DNA of 64,000 bases from Streptomyces sp. NBC_00433. GTDB lineage: Bacteria > Actinomycetota > Actinomycetes > Streptomycetales > Streptomycetaceae. The translations under genes were made by a program, and so were the position numbers. Below the pieces are notes generated by a model. It had not been told where the DNA came from. It saw nothing but the letters and a program-made list of their open reading frames with translations, and ran no database searches. Shown piece after piece: positions 40,634 through 49,422 of the stretch. Position 1 is the stretch's first letter. Each line of letters begins with the position of its first letter. The stretch spans positions 6,819,501 through 6,883,500 of the forward strand of contig CP107926.1 in assembly GCA_036015235.1 (NCBI GenBank), in the 5' to 3' direction.

Positions 40634-41872
40634 ATGTCCGTACCCCCGGGCCAACCGCAGGCCGGGCAGGTCCCGCAGGCCGAGGTGCGCCAGCACAACC
40701 TCAGCGTGGTGCTGCGCCGCGTCCACACCGCGGGCGCCGCCTCGCGCTCCGAGCTGACCCGGGCCACCGGCGTCAACCGCAGCACCACGGCGGCGCTGGT
40801 CGCCGCGCTGGCACGGGCGGGCCTGGTGCGCGAGGAGATCCCCCGCACGCACCGCTCGGCGGGCCGCCCGTCGCCCATGGTGCTGCCGGTCCCCGAGCGC
40901 GCCCAGGTGATCGCCCTGGAAGTGGGCGTGGAGCGGATCAGGGCCGAGCGGGTGGGCCTGGGCGGCGAGGTGCTCGCCGACCGCACACTGCTGCCGCCGG
41001 ATGACGGCCCCGCCACCTTCGAGGAGACCGTCGACCGGCTGGCGGGGCTCGTGGAGTCGCTGGGCGAGCCGGCGGCAGCCGGCGACGAGCAGGGCGTCGG
41101 CATCGGCATCGCGGTGCCCGGCCTCGTGCGGCGGGCGGACGGCCTGGTGCGCTTCGCGCCGAATCTGGAGTGGACCGACCAGCCGCTGGCCGCCGCTCTC
41201 ACCGGGCGCCTGGCGGGACCCTGGTCCCGGGTGCCGGTCGCCGTCGGCAACGACGCGGACCTGGGGGCGCTGGGCGAGCACGCCCGCGGAGCGGCCCGCG
41301 GCTACGACGACTTCGTCTACATCTCGGCCAACGTCGGTGTGGGCGGCGGCCTGTTCTGCGGCGGTGTCCCCGTGCGCGGACACCGCGGCTACGCGGGCGA
41401 GATCGGCCACATGGTCGTCAACCCCTCGGGCCGGACGTGCCGTTGCGGTGCCCGCGGCTGCTGGGAGACCGAGATCGGCACCGACGTCGTCATCGGGGCG
41501 GCCGGCCTGGAGGTGCCGCCCGACCACTCGCTGACCTGCGTGGTCGAGGCGGCGGAGGCGGGCGACGAGCGTGCCGTGCGCGCCTTGGACGACGCGGCCC
41601 GCTGGCTCGCGGTCGGGCTCGGCAATCTCGCGGTCGTGCTGAGCCCGCGGCTGGTGATCTTCGGCGGCGGACTGCAGGACATCTACGAGGCCACCTTCGA
41701 CCGGATCGAGCGCTACGGCGCGACCACCGGCCTGGCCCGCAGCCGCGCCGCCTCCACCCACCGCAGATCCGCCCTGGCCCACCGCGCCCCGCTGGTCGGC
41801 GCCGCCGAACTCGCCTTCGCCCCGCTGCTCGACGACCCCCTGGGCGCCCTGCGGGCCGCCGCCTCCCAGTGA
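40634..41872 (+). CDS. ROK-family transcriptional regulator/sugar kinase-like protein
   Basis: The protein has 412 residues from ATG 40634, with GAGGAGG upstream. A winged helix-turn-helix (RQHNLSVVLRRVHTAGAASRSELTRATGVNRSTTAALVAALARAGLV) precedes an actin-like ATPase/ROK domain. The domain has GIGIAVPGLVRRADG, NDADLGALGEHARG and the zinc-binding CRCGARGCWE motif in GYAGEIGHMVVNPSGRTCRCGARGCWE. ROK regulators sense sugars and commonly control carbohydrate uptake and use. No transporter gene follows directly. The palindromes upstream suggest autoregulation. Confidence 0.9.
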   Translation: MSVPPGQPQAGQVPQAEVRQHNLSVVLRRVHTAGAASRSELTRATGVNRSTTAALVAALARAGLVREEIPRTHRSAGRPSPMVLPVPERAQVIALEVGVERIRAERVGLGGEVLADRTLLPPDDGPATFEETVDRLAGLVESLGEPAAAGDEQGVGIGIAVPGLVRRADGLVRFAPNLEWTDQPLAAALTGRLAGPWSRVPVAVGNDADLGALGEHARGAARGYDDFVYISANVGVGGGLFCGGVPVRGHRGYAGEIGHMVVNPSGRTCRCGARGCWETEIGTDVVIGAAGLEVPPDHSLTCVVEAAEAGDERAVRALDDAARWLAVGLGNLAVVLSPRLVIFGGGLQDIYEATFDRIERYGATTGLARSRAASTHRRSALAHRAPLVGAAELAFAPLLDDPLGALRAAASQ

Positions 41873-42043
41873 CGGTTCTGGCGGGTGTCCGCGGGGTCGC
41901 GCACCGCCCGGCGCGCGTACGGATCGGACCGTGCGGCGTCCACAAGTACACGAATCTGCAACGAATTTTGTCCTCAAACCTTGTGGCGGGATTTCGCCAC
42001 GGCATAATCACGCTTCAAGACAGTTCTGGGGTGGGGTCGCGTC

Positions 42044-43420
42044 GTGCTCTTTGCATTCATCGGTGTTCTCGTGGTCGCCGTCGTCGGTGCCATCTGGTCG
42101 GGCCTCAGACATGTGCGGGACGCCCAGCTGGTCCGGATGGCGCGCACCACGGTCCAGACCGCGGAGGTCAGGGCCAAGAACGCGGACGAGCAACTGCGGA
42201 TCGCGATCGAGGAGTTGCGCTTCCTCGCCGCCGACCGCATCCCGGCCGCCGTCCTCGCGCTGACCCATGAACACGCTCCGGTGCCCGGCCTGCTGCACCC
42301 GCAGGAGGCCAACGCCACCCTGGCCAAGGCGATGCGGGACGTGCTGTCGGCGACCACCGCGGCCGCGGCCGGCGAGCGCGACCGGGTCGACGCGGCGGCC
42401 AGGGCCGCGATGCGCGGCGCCACCGCCAAGGTGCAGTCGCTGCTCTACCAGACGCAGAGCGTCCTGCAGGACCTCCAGCACGAGCTGGACGACCCGCGGC
42501 TGCTCGAACTGGACTTCCGCAACGAGCTGGCGCTACGGCGTATTCAGGCCACCGCGGTGCTCTGCGAGGCCTGGCCGGGCCTGGCCCGCAGCGACTCGCC
42601 GCTCGCCGAGGTCGTGATCGGTGCCCAGTCCCGGGTGGCCGGCTACGCCCGCATCAAGATGTCCAACCACCTGCGTGAGCAGCGCCTCGCGGTGGTCGCG
42701 CGGGCCGCGGAGCCGCTGGCCATCGCGGTCGCCGAGCTGCTGGCCAACGCGACGTCGTATTCGCACCCCGACACCGCGGTGCCGGTGACGATCCAGCAGA
42801 GCGGCGGGCGCGGCGCGCTCATCGTGGTGGACGACGGCGGCATCGGCATGGACGGGGAGACGCTGGCCCGCGCCCGGCGGCTGCTCGCCGGCCCGGAAGT
42901 GCTGCTGCTGACCGAGCTGGGCAATCCGCCGCAGGCCGGCTTCGCCGTGGTGGGCCGCCTCGTGCGGCAGTACGGCTTCTCCTGCCACGTCGAGTCCTCG
43001 CCCTACGGCGGGGTCCGCGCGATGCTGCGGGTGCCGGCCGAGCTGCTGACCGTACTCGACGAGGAGCACACGCTGTCCGTGCTGGTACCCGCCCCGGCCG
43101 AGACCGCGGCGCCGGCCAGGCCCGCCGACGACTCGGCGGACGACGACGGGCCGGTGGTCGAGGCCACCCCGCTGCCCTCGCGCCGCCGCCGCAGCCCCAG
43201 AACCGCCGCCGCACGCCCCGTCGCACCGGTACCGCCGGCCGCCGAGGAGCCCGTGGCGCGCACACCAGAGCAGGCGGGCGCGCTGTGGGGCGCCCTCCAG
43301 GACGGCACCCGCAGCGGCAGGTCCGCGGCAGGGACCGGCACGACCGTCAGCACCACCAGCGGTAGGACCGCGGCCGGGGGATCCGCCGCAGGCGACAAGC
43401 AAGGAGACGACCGTTCATGA
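42044..43420 (+). CDS. cvnA: Conservon protein CvnA, sensor-kinase-like
   Basis: The protein has 458 residues. The N-terminal membrane segment (LFAFIGVLVVAVVGAIWSGL) is followed by a long coiled region (RTTVQTAEVRAKNADEQLRIAIEEL). A GHKL ATPase domain follows, with N box AVAELLANATSYSHPDT, G1 VVDDGGIGMDGE and G2-like NPPQAGFAVVGRLVRQYGF. The tail is Pro/Ala/Ser-rich. The usual phosphoacceptor histidine is not evident, as in other conservon CvnA proteins. It heads a four-gene overlapping set and anchors a G-protein-like signalling complex at the membrane. The GTG at 42044 is a reasonable start. Upstream, 41983-42000 is a short hairpin and CATAAT (42003) may be a -10. Confidence 0.9.
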   Translation: MLFAFIGVLVVAVVGAIWSGLRHVRDAQLVRMARTTVQTAEVRAKNADEQLRIAIEELRFLAADRIPAAVLALTHEHAPVPGLLHPQEANATLAKAMRDVLSATTAAAAGERDRVDAAARAAMRGATAKVQSLLYQTQSVLQDLQHELDDPRLLELDFRNELALRRIQATAVLCEAWPGLARSDSPLAEVVIGAQSRVAGYARIKMSNHLREQRLAVVARAAEPLAIAVAELLANATSYSHPDTAVPVTIQQSGGRGALIVVDDGGIGMDGETLARARRLLAGPEVLLLTELGNPPQAGFAVVGRLVRQYGFSCHVESSPYGGVRAMLRVPAELLTVLDEEHTLSVLVPAPAETAAPARPADDSADDDGPVVEATPLPSRRRRSPRTAAARPVAPVPPAAEEPVARTPEQAGALWGALQDGTRSGRSAAGTGTTVSTTSGRTAAGGSAAGDKQGDDRS

Positions 43421-43842
43421 CCACCCGCCGACCCATGGCAGAGGATCTGGCCTGGGTGCTGGAGCCGCTGCTCGAACTGCCGGGCGTCCAGCACGCGTTG
43501 ATCGCCACTGGCGACGGCCTGCTGGAAGGCTCCTCGCCCGGCCTCGACCGGGCCGCCGCGGAACGGGTGGCCGCGATGACCGCCACTCTGCACGCCTCGG
43601 CCCGCGCCTTCACCACCGCCTTCACCGAGATCGAGTCACCGCGGCTGGCGCAGACCGTGGTGGAGTCCGAGCAGGGCTTCGCCATCGTCGTGCCCGCCGG
43701 GCAGAACACCTCGCTCGCGGTCTTCGCCGCCCCTGACACCCAACTGGGCAACATCGCCTACCAGATGCAGGTGCAGGTCGCCGCGCTCGCCAGAGCGATG
43801 AGCGCGCCCGCCCGCGAGCCGGACGCAGCCGGCCGGCCATGA
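43417..43842 (+). CDS. cvnB: Conservon protein CvnB, roadblock/LC7 family
   Basis: The protein has 141 residues; its ATG overlaps the CvnA stop (ATGA). The sequence LAWVLEPLLELPGVQHALIATGDGLLEGSSPGLDRAAAERVAAMTATLHASARAF and EQGFAIVVPAGQNTSLAVFAAPDTQLGNIAYQMQVQVAAL matches the roadblock/LC7 fold, the family of MglB that binds and modulates small GTPases. In conservons it interacts with CvnD. Confidence 0.92.
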   Translation: MTTRRPMAEDLAWVLEPLLELPGVQHALIATGDGLLEGSSPGLDRAAAERVAAMTATLHASARAFTTAFTEIESPRLAQTVVESEQGFAIVVPAGQNTSLAVFAAPDTQLGNIAYQMQVQVAALARAMSAPAREPDAAGRP

Positions 43843-44252
43843 CACCCGGCAGGCCCGGCACTTCAGGAGCGGCCGCCACGCCGGAACCCGGGGCGCAAGG
43901 CGGCCGGGGGCGCCGCCTGGTCCCGGCGTATCTGGCCACCGGCGGCCGCGAACGCCCCCGCGGCACCGCCGACTTCGACCGGCTCACCGTGCTGGTGTCC
44001 ACCGACCAGCAGCCGCCGGAGATGGACTTCGGGCCCGAACACCGCAGGCTGTGGACGCTGTTGCGCCCCGGCGCGCTGACCGTGGTGGAGTGCTCCGCCC
44101 ACCTGGGGCTGCCGGTCAGCGCCACCGTCTTCCTGGCCGCCGACCTGGTCGGCGGCGGTCACCTGCTCGCCCGGTCCCCGGTCCCCAAGGCCGAGGCGAT
44201 CGACCGAACGCTCATCGAGAGGCTGCTCGTTGGACTCCGTGCCCTCCCCTGA
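43839..44252 (+). CDS. cvnC: Conservon protein CvnC, DUF742
   Basis: The protein has 137 residues; its start overlaps the CvnB stop. RRLVPAYLATGGRERPRGTADFDRLTVLVST followed by GPEHRRLWTLLRPGALTVVECSAHLGLPVSATVFLAADLVGGGHLLARSP is DUF742, invariably third in conservons, and the second half resembles a winged helix. Its molecular function is not established. The gene overlaps cvnD by about 23 bp. Confidence 0.9.
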   Translation: MTPGRPGTSGAAATPEPGAQGGRGRRLVPAYLATGGRERPRGTADFDRLTVLVSTDQQPPEMDFGPEHRRLWTLLRPGALTVVECSAHLGLPVSATVFLAADLVGGGHLLARSPVPKAEAIDRTLIERLLVGLRALP

Positions 44253-44916
44253 ACCCGCGACCGCGCTGGTCGCAGAACCGCGGCCCGAGGCGCGGACCGA
44301 GTCGAGACCCGAGGCGGCGCCCGCGACGGGTCCCGGGACGGTCCGGTATCTGCCCTCGACCGGGCAGACCCTGATGAAGCTGGTCGTCACCGGCCCCTTC
44401 GGCGTGGGCAAGACCACGCTGATCCGCACCCTCTCGGAGATCCCCACCCTGCACACCGAGGAGGTGATGACGAGCTACAGCGCGGGCCTCGACGACCTGC
44501 GCGGCCTGCCCGAGAAGTCCACGACCACCGTCGCCGTCGACTTCGGGCGGCTCACCGTCCCCGGCGACGTGGTGCTCTACCTGTTCGGCACGCCGGGCCA
44601 GGAGCGCTTCTTCCCGCTGTGGCAGGACATCGCCCGCGGCGCGCTCGGCGCCCTGGTGATGGCCGACACCCGGCGGCTCGCCGACTCCTTCCCGGTCATG
44701 GACATGGTCGAGGAGCAGGGCCTGCCCTACGCCGTCGCCGTCAACCGCTTCCCCGGCGCGCCCGCGCACAGCGACGAGGTGCTGCGCAGGCACCTCGACC
44801 TGGCGCCCGAGACACCGCTGGTGCAGTGCGACGCCCGCAACCGCCGCGACAGCGTCGGCACGCTCATCGCGCTCGCCGAGTACGTACTGACCCGACTGCC
44901 CCAGGACGCGCCATGA
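44230..44916 (+). CDS. cvnD: Conservon protein CvnD, small GTPase
   Basis: The protein has 228 residues. The TTG at 44230 gives the longest frame; GTG 44239 is an alternative. A 40-residue acidic/proline-rich lead precedes the GTPase domain with G1 VTGPFGVGKTTLIRTL, G3-like LFGTPGQERFFPLW, and G4-like AVNRFPGAP (the NKxD motif is NRFP). It is an ATP/GTP-binding protein of the conservon type, with CvnB as the probable partner. Its stop overlaps the P450 gene start (ATGA). Confidence 0.9.
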   Translation: MDSVPSPEPATALVAEPRPEARTESRPEAAPATGPGTVRYLPSTGQTLMKLVVTGPFGVGKTTLIRTLSEIPTLHTEEVMTSYSAGLDDLRGLPEKSTTTVAVDFGRLTVPGDVVLYLFGTPGQERFFPLWQDIARGALGALVMADTRRLADSFPVMDMVEEQGLPYAVAVNRFPGAPAHSDEVLRRHLDLAPETPLVQCDARNRRDSVGTLIALAEYVLTRLPQDAP

Positions 44917-46130
44917 CCGCCGGTACGCTGCCCGCGCTGTACGGCGAGGACTTCGCCGCCGACCCCGGGCGCCACTACGAGCGGCTGCGCCGCCAGGGGC
45001 CGCTGGCCCGGGTCGAGATCGCCCCGGGCGCCGAGGCGGTGCTGGTCACCGACTACCAGGCCGCGCTCGACGTGCTGCGCGACACCCACACCTTCTCCAA
45101 GGACCCGCGGCCCTGGCCCGACACCATCCCCGAGGACTCCCCGGTCCGCTCGGTGCTCGACCACCGCCCCGCGGTCGGCTTCTCCGACGGCGACACCCAC
45201 GCGCGCTACCGCAAGGTCATCGGCGACAGCCTCGGCCTGCTCGGGCCGCACCTGCTGCAGACCCAGGTCGCCGACGCCGCCGCCGCGCTCATCGGCCGCT
45301 TCGCCGCCGCGGGCCGCGCCGACCTCGTCACCGCGTACGCCAGGCAGCTGCCGCTGCGGGTCTTCAACACCTGGTTCGGCGTCCCCGACGCCGAGGGCGA
45401 GGCGCTGGCCGACCGGCTCGCCCTGATGTTCGCCTCGGGCGCCGACGCGCGGGCCGCGACCGCCGAGCTGACCGGGATCATCGGCGGCCTCGTCGCCGAG
45501 CGCCGCGCCCGCCCCAGGCGCGACCTGACGTCGTACTTCGTGCAGCACCCGGCCGGCCTCGACGACGCTGAAACGATCATGCAGATCGCCGTCACCTTCA
45601 GCGGCGGCTACGAATTCACCGCGAACCTCATCGCGAACACTCTGCTCCACATGCTCGCCGACCCCCGCTACGACGGGTCCGTCTACGCCGGCGCCATGAC
45701 CGCCCACGAGGCCATCAACGAGGTGCTGTGGCGCAACCCGCCGCAGTCCACGTCCTCCGGCTACTACGTGCGCTACGACACCACCTTCCACGGGGTGGGA
45801 CTGCGGGCGGGCCAGCTGGTCCTGGTCTCCTACGCGGCCGCCAACGGCCAGTCCTCGCCCGGCGGCGAGACCGACGCGTGGGGTGCCAGCGAGAGTGCGC
45901 ACCTCGCGTGGAGCGCCGGGCCGCACAGCTGCCCGGCGCGGCAGCCGGCGCTGCTGATCGCCATCTCGGCGGTGGAGCAGCTCACCAGCCGCCTGTGCGA
46001 CATGCGGCTCGCCGCCGCCTCGCCCGACGACCTGCGCTGGCGCCCCGGCCCCTTCCAGCGCTCCCTGACCACCCTCCCGGTCCACTTCACCCCCTGGGCC
46101 CCGAAGGCCCCGCCCCCACCCGACGAATAG
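44913..46130 (+). CDS. Conservon cytochrome P450, CYP157-like, lacking ExxR
   Basis: The protein has 405 residues. The heme-binding segment is AWSAGPHSCPARQPAL with the thiolate ligand C340; the common F, and the G after the Cys, are replaced. The K-helix reads INEVLWRNPP: E270-V-L-W273 replaces the near-universal ExxR. The I-helix is VTFSGGYEFTANLIAN, with no (A/G)GxxT. The E-x-x-W form is known for CYP157 enzymes, which also sit in Streptomyces conservons (established knowledge), so I assign this group. Its substrate is unknown. The ATG overlaps the CvnD stop. A strong hairpin ends the operon. Confidence 0.87.
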   Translation: MTAGTLPALYGEDFAADPGRHYERLRRQGPLARVEIAPGAEAVLVTDYQAALDVLRDTHTFSKDPRPWPDTIPEDSPVRSVLDHRPAVGFSDGDTHARYRKVIGDSLGLLGPHLLQTQVADAAAALIGRFAAAGRADLVTAYARQLPLRVFNTWFGVPDAEGEALADRLALMFASGADARAATAELTGIIGGLVAERRARPRRDLTSYFVQHPAGLDDAETIMQIAVTFSGGYEFTANLIANTLLHMLADPRYDGSVYAGAMTAHEAINEVLWRNPPQSTSSGYYVRYDTTFHGVGLRAGQLVLVSYAAANGQSSPGGETDAWGASESAHLAWSAGPHSCPARQPALLIAISAVEQLTSRLCDMRLAAASPDDLRWRPGPFQRSLTTLPVHFTPWAPKAPPPPDE

Positions 46131-46139
46131 CCCCCCACC

Positions 46140-46460
46140 GGGCGCGCGGGTCATCACCGGCCGTGAGGGGCTGCTCGGTCCTCCCCGGACCGCCGGCGGG
46201 TGGACGGCTCAGCGCGCCGTTCCCCGCGCCCCTTGTGGTTGCCCCCTGCGGCAGCACCGAGCCCCGCAGGGGCGCGGGGAACGGCGCGACCAGCCGTCGA
46301 CCAGGTGCACGTCGTCACCGTCCGAAAGGGGCTGCTCGGTTCGCCCCGGACCCCCGGCCGGCGGGCGGGTCGCGCGCGCCCACGCGGCGCCAGCCGCAGG
46401 TCAGATGCAGCCCCGCGCCCCCGGGGGGCGCCCTCCGCGCAGGCGGCGCGGGCAGGGGAG
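46140..46460. repeat. Composite dispersed repeat region, copy 1
   Basis: This 320-bp gene-free stretch shares several blocks with 52590-53060: GGGGCGCGGGGAACGGCGCG-ACCAGCC, AGGTGCACGTCGTCACCGT-(G/C)CGAAAG, and CGCCCACGCGGCG-(C/T)CAGCCGCAG. No coding frame is supported. It looks like a dispersed intergenic repeat of the kind frequent in Streptomyces. Confidence 0.75.
46213..46288 (+). terminator. Long hairpin ending the conservon operon
   Basis: A perfect 21-bp stem (46213-46233 with 46268-46288) encloses a 34-nt loop, 83 bp after the P450 stop. Its right arm is part of the dispersed repeat unit. Confidence 0.75.
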
Positions 46461-46475
46461 TGGGAGCATGGCGGC

Positions 46476-46787
46476 ATGCCCTACGCAGAGCCGCTGTCCG
46501 CGGACGAGATCGGTGAACGTCTGGCCGCGCTGGAGAGCTGGACCGTGGACGAGGGGGGACGCACGCTTCAGCGGACGTACCGCCTCGACCACCTGGCCGC
46601 GGCGATCCTCGCGGTGCACATCGCGAAGATCCAGGCCGAGCTGGACCACCACTCCGACCTCACGCTCGGCTACGACACGCTCCGGGTGGAGATCACCACG
46701 CACGCGGCCGGCGGCCGGCTGACCGAGAAGGACTTCGGCCTCGCCGACCGCATCGCCGCCGTCGCGCCGGGCCACGGCGCCCGGTAA
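46476..46787 (+). CDS. Pterin-4a-carbinolamine dehydratase family protein
   Basis: The protein has 103 residues. The active-site signature is H58-H59 in LDHHSDLTLGYDTLRVEITTHAAGGRLTEKDFGLA, with H76 and D86, the pattern of 4a-hydroxytetrahydrobiopterin dehydratase (PhhB/DCoH). It recycles pterin cofactors after aromatic amino acid hydroxylation, or functions in related cofactor metabolism. GGGAG precedes the ATG. It is convergent with the Gfo/Idh/MocA gene (13 bp). Confidence 0.93.
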   Translation: MPYAEPLSADEIGERLAALESWTVDEGGRTLQRTYRLDHLAAAILAVHIAKIQAELDHHSDLTLGYDTLRVEITTHAAGGRLTEKDFGLADRIAAVAPGHGAR

Positions 46788-46799
46788 GGGGAGCGGGGG

Positions 46800-47813
46800 T
46801 CAGTCGACCCCCGGGTAGCGCACCCCGATCCGCTCGCGCACGGCGTCCATCGTGCGCATCACCGACAGCGTTCCGGCCAGCGGCACCAGCGGGGACTGCG
46901 TCAGGCCCTGCTGGAGGCAGCGCGTCACCTCCGCGGCCTCGTAGCGCATCGTGCCGCGCGTGAGCCCGTCGTCCGTGACGTCGGCGAAGTGCACGGTGTG
47001 CGGGGTCTCGCCCTGCCGGTGCAGGGTGAAGCGGTCGGGGTTGAAGAAGCCCTCGGGGATCTCGATCCGCCCCCGGGTGCCGGTGATCGTCGCCGGCGCA
47101 CCCGTGTCCGCGGTGAAGGTGCAGGTCAGGGTGGCCAGGGCGCCGTCGTTCCAGCCGAGCAGTATCCCGGTGTTGTCGTCGACGCGCTCGGGCGTCAGAT
47201 GCGCCCATGCCTCCACGGTGTCCGGCTCGCCGAGCAGCAGCTGCGCGAAGGACACCGGGTAGACGCCCAGGTCGAGCAGCGCGCCGCCGCCCTGCGCGGG
47301 GTCGCGCAGCCGGTGCTCGGGCGGGAAGTCGCCGCCGAAGCCGAAGGCGGCGGAGATGGTGCGGATCTCGCCGATCGCCCCGTCGGCGACGATCGCGGCC
47401 AGGTGCCGTATCAGCGGGTTGCAGTACGTCCACATGGCTTCCATCAGGAACAGCCCGCGGTCCTCCGCCAGCTCCACCAGCTCCCGCGCCTCACGCGAGT
47501 TGAGGGTGAAGGCCTTCTCGCACAGCACCGCCTTGCCCGCCTCCAGGCACAGCCCGGTCGCCGCCCGGTGCGCGGAGTGCGGGGTGGCCACGTAGACGAC
47601 GTCGACCGTGTCGTCCGCGGCCAGCTCGGCCCAACTGCCGTACGCCCGCGCGATGCCGTACCGCTCGGCGAATGCCTTGGCGCCGGCCGGGCTGCGCGAG
47701 CCGACGGCCACCACCTCGGCGTCCGGCACGGTGGCCAGCGCCTCGGTGAAGTTCGCGGCGATGCCGCCGGTCGCCAGGATGCCCCAGCGGATGGTGCGCT
47801 TCACGTCACTCAT
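46800..47813 (-). CDS. Gfo/Idh/MocA-family oxidoreductase
   Basis: The protein has 337 residues. The N-terminal Rossmann fold (IRWGILATGGIAANFTEALATVPDAEVVAVGSRSPAGAKAFAERYG) has the NAD(P)-binding motif, and KAVLCEKAFTLNSREARELVELA carries the EKP-like loop (EKA here). The C-terminal dimerisation/substrate domain contains GGGALLDLGVYPVSFAQLLLG. It should oxidise or reduce a sugar or cyclitol. It lies divergently from the Bcr/CflA MFS gene. Confidence 0.92.
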   Translation of the reverse strand: MSDVKRTIRWGILATGGIAANFTEALATVPDAEVVAVGSRSPAGAKAFAERYGIARAYGSWAELAADDTVDVVYVATPHSAHRAATGLCLEAGKAVLCEKAFTLNSREARELVELAEDRGLFLMEAMWTYCNPLIRHLAAIVADGAIGEIRTISAAFGFGGDFPPEHRLRDPAQGGGALLDLGVYPVSFAQLLLGEPDTVEAWAHLTPERVDDNTGILLGWNDGALATLTCTFTADTGAPATITGTRGRIEIPEGFFNPDRFTLHRQGETPHTVHFADVTDDGLTRGTMRYEAAEVTRCLQQGLTQSPLVPLAGTLSVMRTMDAVRERIGVRYPGVD

Positions 47814-47897
47814 CGATGCCCCAAAACATGGTCTTGGCCGTCCCCGATCACTGAAAGAATAGGCAACGATTCAACGATCCCGATGGAGAGTGCCACC

Positions 47898-49187
47898 GTG
47901 CAGGACGCCGGGCCGAGAACCCCCGTTCAGGCCAACGCCCCGACCGCTTCCGCCACCCTCACTCCCGGCGCCGGCCGCCAGGCCCGCGTCGGCATGCTCG
48001 TCACCCTGGTACTGGGCGGCCTCACCGCGCTGCCGCCGCTGTCCATGGACATGTACCTGCCCGCGCTGCCGCAGGTCACCACCGCCCTGGACAGCACCAC
48101 GTCCACGGTCCAGCTCACCCTCACCGCGTGCCTGGCCGGCATGGCACTGGGCCAGCTCGTGGTGGGCCCGCTCAGCGACCGCTTCGGGCGCCGCGGGCCG
48201 CTGCTGATCGGCATGGTCGTCTACGTCCTGGCCACCGCCGTCTGCGCCTTCGCGCCCACCGCCCCGCTGCTGGTCGGCTTCCGCCTGCTCCAGGGCCTGG
48301 CCGGCGCCGCCGGCATCGTGATCTCCCGGGCGATCGTCCGCGACCTCTACGACGGGGTGGAGATGGCGCGCTTCTACTCCACCCTGATGCTCATCTCCGG
48401 GGTCGCCCCGATCGTCGCCCCGGTCATCGGCGGCCAGATCCTGCGGCTCACCGACTGGCGCGGCGTCTTCGTCGTCTGCACCGCCATCGGCGTCCTGCTC
48501 ACCGCGGTCGTCTGGCGCTTCCTCGGCGAGACCCTGCCGCCGGAGGAGCGCCACTCCGGCGAGCTGTCGGGCACCTTCGGCGCCTTCCGCGGCCTGCTCG
48601 CCGACCGCGTCTTCACCGGCTACGTCATCGCCGGCAGCTTCGGCTTCGCGGCCCTCTTCACGTACGTGTCCGCGTCGTCCTTCGTGGTGCAGGACATCTA
48701 CGGCGCCTCGGCGCAGACCTTCAGCCTGCTGTTCGGCCTGAACTCGATCGGCATCGTCGGCATCGGCCAGCTCAACGGCAAGGTGCTGGTCGGCCGGGTC
48801 CCCATGGACCGGGTGCTCGCGATCGGCCTGGCGCTGATCACCGCCGCGTCCGCGGCGCTCGTCCTGCTCACCACCGGCGTCTTCGGCCGGGCGTCGCTCG
48901 CCGAGGTCGCCGCCGCGCTGTTCGTGCTGATGGCGTCGATGGGCCTGGTGCTGCCCACCACCAACACGCAGGCCCTGCTGCGCACCAAGCGCAATGCCGG
49001 CGCCGCCTCCGCGCTCATCGGCACCTCCTCCTTCCTGGTCGGCGCGCTGATCGCGCCGCTCGCCGGGATCGCCGGCGACGGCACCGCGGTTCCCATGGCC
49101 GTCACCCAGCTGACCTGCTCGGTCATCGCCTGCGCGGCCTTCGTCGGGCTGTGCGTGCCGGGGCGACGTACCGTGGAGGGACCGTAG
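47898..49187 (+). CDS. Bcr/CflA-type MFS efflux transporter
   Basis: I chose GTG 47898 because GGAGAG (47885-47890) is spaced correctly for it and not for the ATG at 47883. The resulting protein has 429 residues with 12 transmembrane segments. Family signatures are ALPPLSMDMYLPALPQV in helix 1, GPLSDRFGRRGPLLIGM in loop 2-3 and LLQGLAGAAGIVISRAIVRDLYDG in helix 4-5. It should export drugs by proton antiport. Confidence 0.9.
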   Translation: MQDAGPRTPVQANAPTASATLTPGAGRQARVGMLVTLVLGGLTALPPLSMDMYLPALPQVTTALDSTTSTVQLTLTACLAGMALGQLVVGPLSDRFGRRGPLLIGMVVYVLATAVCAFAPTAPLLVGFRLLQGLAGAAGIVISRAIVRDLYDGVEMARFYSTLMLISGVAPIVAPVIGGQILRLTDWRGVFVVCTAIGVLLTAVVWRFLGETLPPEERHSGELSGTFGAFRGLLADRVFTGYVIAGSFGFAALFTYVSASSFVVQDIYGASAQTFSLLFGLNSIGIVGIGQLNGKVLVGRVPMDRVLAIGLALITAASAALVLLTTGVFGRASLAEVAAALFVLMASMGLVLPTTNTQALLRTKRNAGAASALIGTSSFLVGALIAPLAGIAGDGTAVPMAVTQLTCSVIACAAFVGLCVPGRRTVEGP

Positions 49188-49227
49188 GCCGACTAGGCGA
49201 ACGGCCTGAGGCCATCAGGAGGAAGCG

Positions 49228-49422
49228 ATGTCCGATCCGGACGAACGCACCTGGGCGTTCAAGACAGCCGACAGCTCGCTGCACACCGGTGCCGAGAGCG
49301 CCGTCGATCCGGAGGACCTGGTCATGGCCTCCGGCCGGGACTGCACACCGGAACTGATCGAGAAGGCCCGCAAGGATCTGGAGGAGCATGGCCGAGCCGC
49401 TGTCGAGAGGTGCCTGCCCTGA
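49228..49422 (+). CDS. Small conserved hypothetical protein (64 aa)
   Basis: ATG 49228 follows a perfect AGGAGG. The peptide (DERTWAFKTADSSLHTGAESAVDPEDLVMASGRDCTPELIEKARKDLEEHGRAAVERCLP) is hydrophilic and likely helical at its C-terminus, without secretion signal. It is short but has codon bias like neighbouring genes. Its 3' end overlaps the following serine hydrolase start by 35 bp, so the two are probably translated from one mRNA. I cannot name a function. Confidence 0.75.
   Translation: MSDPDERTWAFKTADSSLHTGAESAVDPEDLVMASGRDCTPELIEKARKDLEEHGRAAVERCLP

Noticed and set aside
44919..46157. Minus-strand long frame opposite the conservon P450
   Set aside because: It is the antisense shadow of the CvnD and P450 genes.
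46989..47882. Upstream extension of the Bcr/CflA MFS frame
   Set aside because: Antisense to the dehydrogenase gene; a ribosome site fits GTG 47898.
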